A stretch of 6,219 nt of DNA from Clostridia bacterium (GTDB lineage Bacteria; Bacillota; Clostridia; Oscillospirales; CAG-272): contig JAFQOC010000049.1 of the NCBI GenBank assembly GCA_017420845.1, positions 1 through 6,219 of the forward strand. The letters run 5' to 3'. This document shows, one piece after another, positions 5,874-6,219 of this stretch. The position numbers were made by a program, and so were the translations under genes. Numbering within the stretch: position 1 is the stretch's first letter; every line of letters begins with the position of its first letter. The notes under the pieces were generated by a model. The model worked only from the letters and a program-made list of their open reading frames with translations, searched no databases and was not told the DNA's origin.

Positions 5874-6219
5874 TTAGCAGATCCCAAAGATCTCCAGCGC
5901 CGCCTTGGCCGCGGCCTGCTCGGCCTTCCGCTTGGAGGAGCCAATGCCCCTTCCGCAGGGATTGGAGTTGATGCGAACCTCCACCTCAAATACCTTTTGA
6001 TGATCGGGGCCGTCAGCACGGATGAGGACGTATTCCAGCACGTCACCCTCGGTCTGCTGAACGAACTGCTGAAGGGGAGTCTTATAGTCCCCGTCGATGC
6101 CACGGGTCTCCAGCTCGGCCAGATCCTTTTGCACCAAAGGGAGGAGGAAGGCGCTGATGATATCCATGCCGCGCTCTCCCGCGTCTATATAGATAGCGGC
6201 CAGCAGAGCTTCAAAGGCA
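5874..6219 (-). CDS. rnc: Ribonuclease III, C-terminal part (gene runs off the right edge)
   Basis: Double-stranded-RNA endonuclease that matures rRNA precursors and cuts structured mRNAs in the cytoplasm. Only the last 114 residues are present; the frame is open to the window edge and the first full codon is at 6218. The fragment opens with AFEALLAAIYID, which matches the last conserved motif of the RNase III catalytic domain; its Glu (codon 6212-6210) corresponds to the catalytic metal-binding Glu (E117 in E. coli). The signature HNERLEFLGD block must lie outside the window. After a linker comes a double-stranded RNA-binding domain (fragment residues about 44-113), starting DYKTPLQQFVQ, with a central GPDH and the basic helix GSSKRKAEQAAAKAAL. 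An ATG at 6167 could be mistaken for the start, but the upstream in-frame residues are clearly RNase III. The TAA stop is 40 nt before smc, the usual Firmicutes neighbour. Confidence 0.96.
   Translation of the reverse strand, partial: AFEALLAAIYIDAGERGMDIISAFLLPLVQKDLAELETRGIDGDYKTPLQQFVQQTEGDVLEYVLIRADGPDHQKVFEVEVRINSNPCGRGIGSSKRKAEQAAAKAALEIFGIC

Overview
The window holds a conserved housekeeping block, all on the minus strand. It reads from the right edge to the left: the 3' part of rnc (ribonuclease III), complete smc (chromosome condensation ATPase), complete ftsY (SRP receptor GTPase) and complete rdgB (XTP/dITP pyrophosphatase). The order rnc-smc-ftsY is typical of Firmicutes. The Clostridia-style SMC (with GYSIIGQGR and LSGGEQAF), the moderately high GC and a Glu/Pro/Val-rich FtsY leader fit an uncultured Oscillospiraceae/Ruminococcaceae-like clostridium. 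That placement is inference; no 16S or other marker is present.

Layout: rnc ends at 5874; a 40-nt gap with a good ribosome binding site leads to smc (5833-2156, GTG start). ftsY (2172-904) begins inside the last codons of smc with a 17-nt overlap. rdgB (900-304) starts 3 nt after the ftsY stop, and its Shine-Dalgarno is formed by the last two ftsY codons. No promoter or terminator is visible between the genes, so they look like one operon whose promoter lies beyond the right edge. The products belong to RNA processing, chromosome organisation, membrane protein targeting and nucleotide-pool cleansing; the link is operon membership, not one pathway.

Downstream of rdgB, positions 1-303 hold no credible gene. 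Instead there is an elaborate inverted-repeat element. Two copies of a ~98-nt unit (about 1-98 and 155-254) face each other around an axis near position 126.5. Each unit is a chain of small hairpins ending in a GCAAGAAAATTG box, and a further 11-bp hairpin lies in the spacer. Two of the hairpins differ in sequence between the copies but carry compensating changes that keep them paired. This is the most novel-looking object here.

In the genes, three details stand out. SMC carries a 15-residue insertion immediately before its Walker A motif. FtsY has Asp in place of the first Gly of its P-loop, and it carries a 12-unit pentapeptide repeat in its acidic leader.
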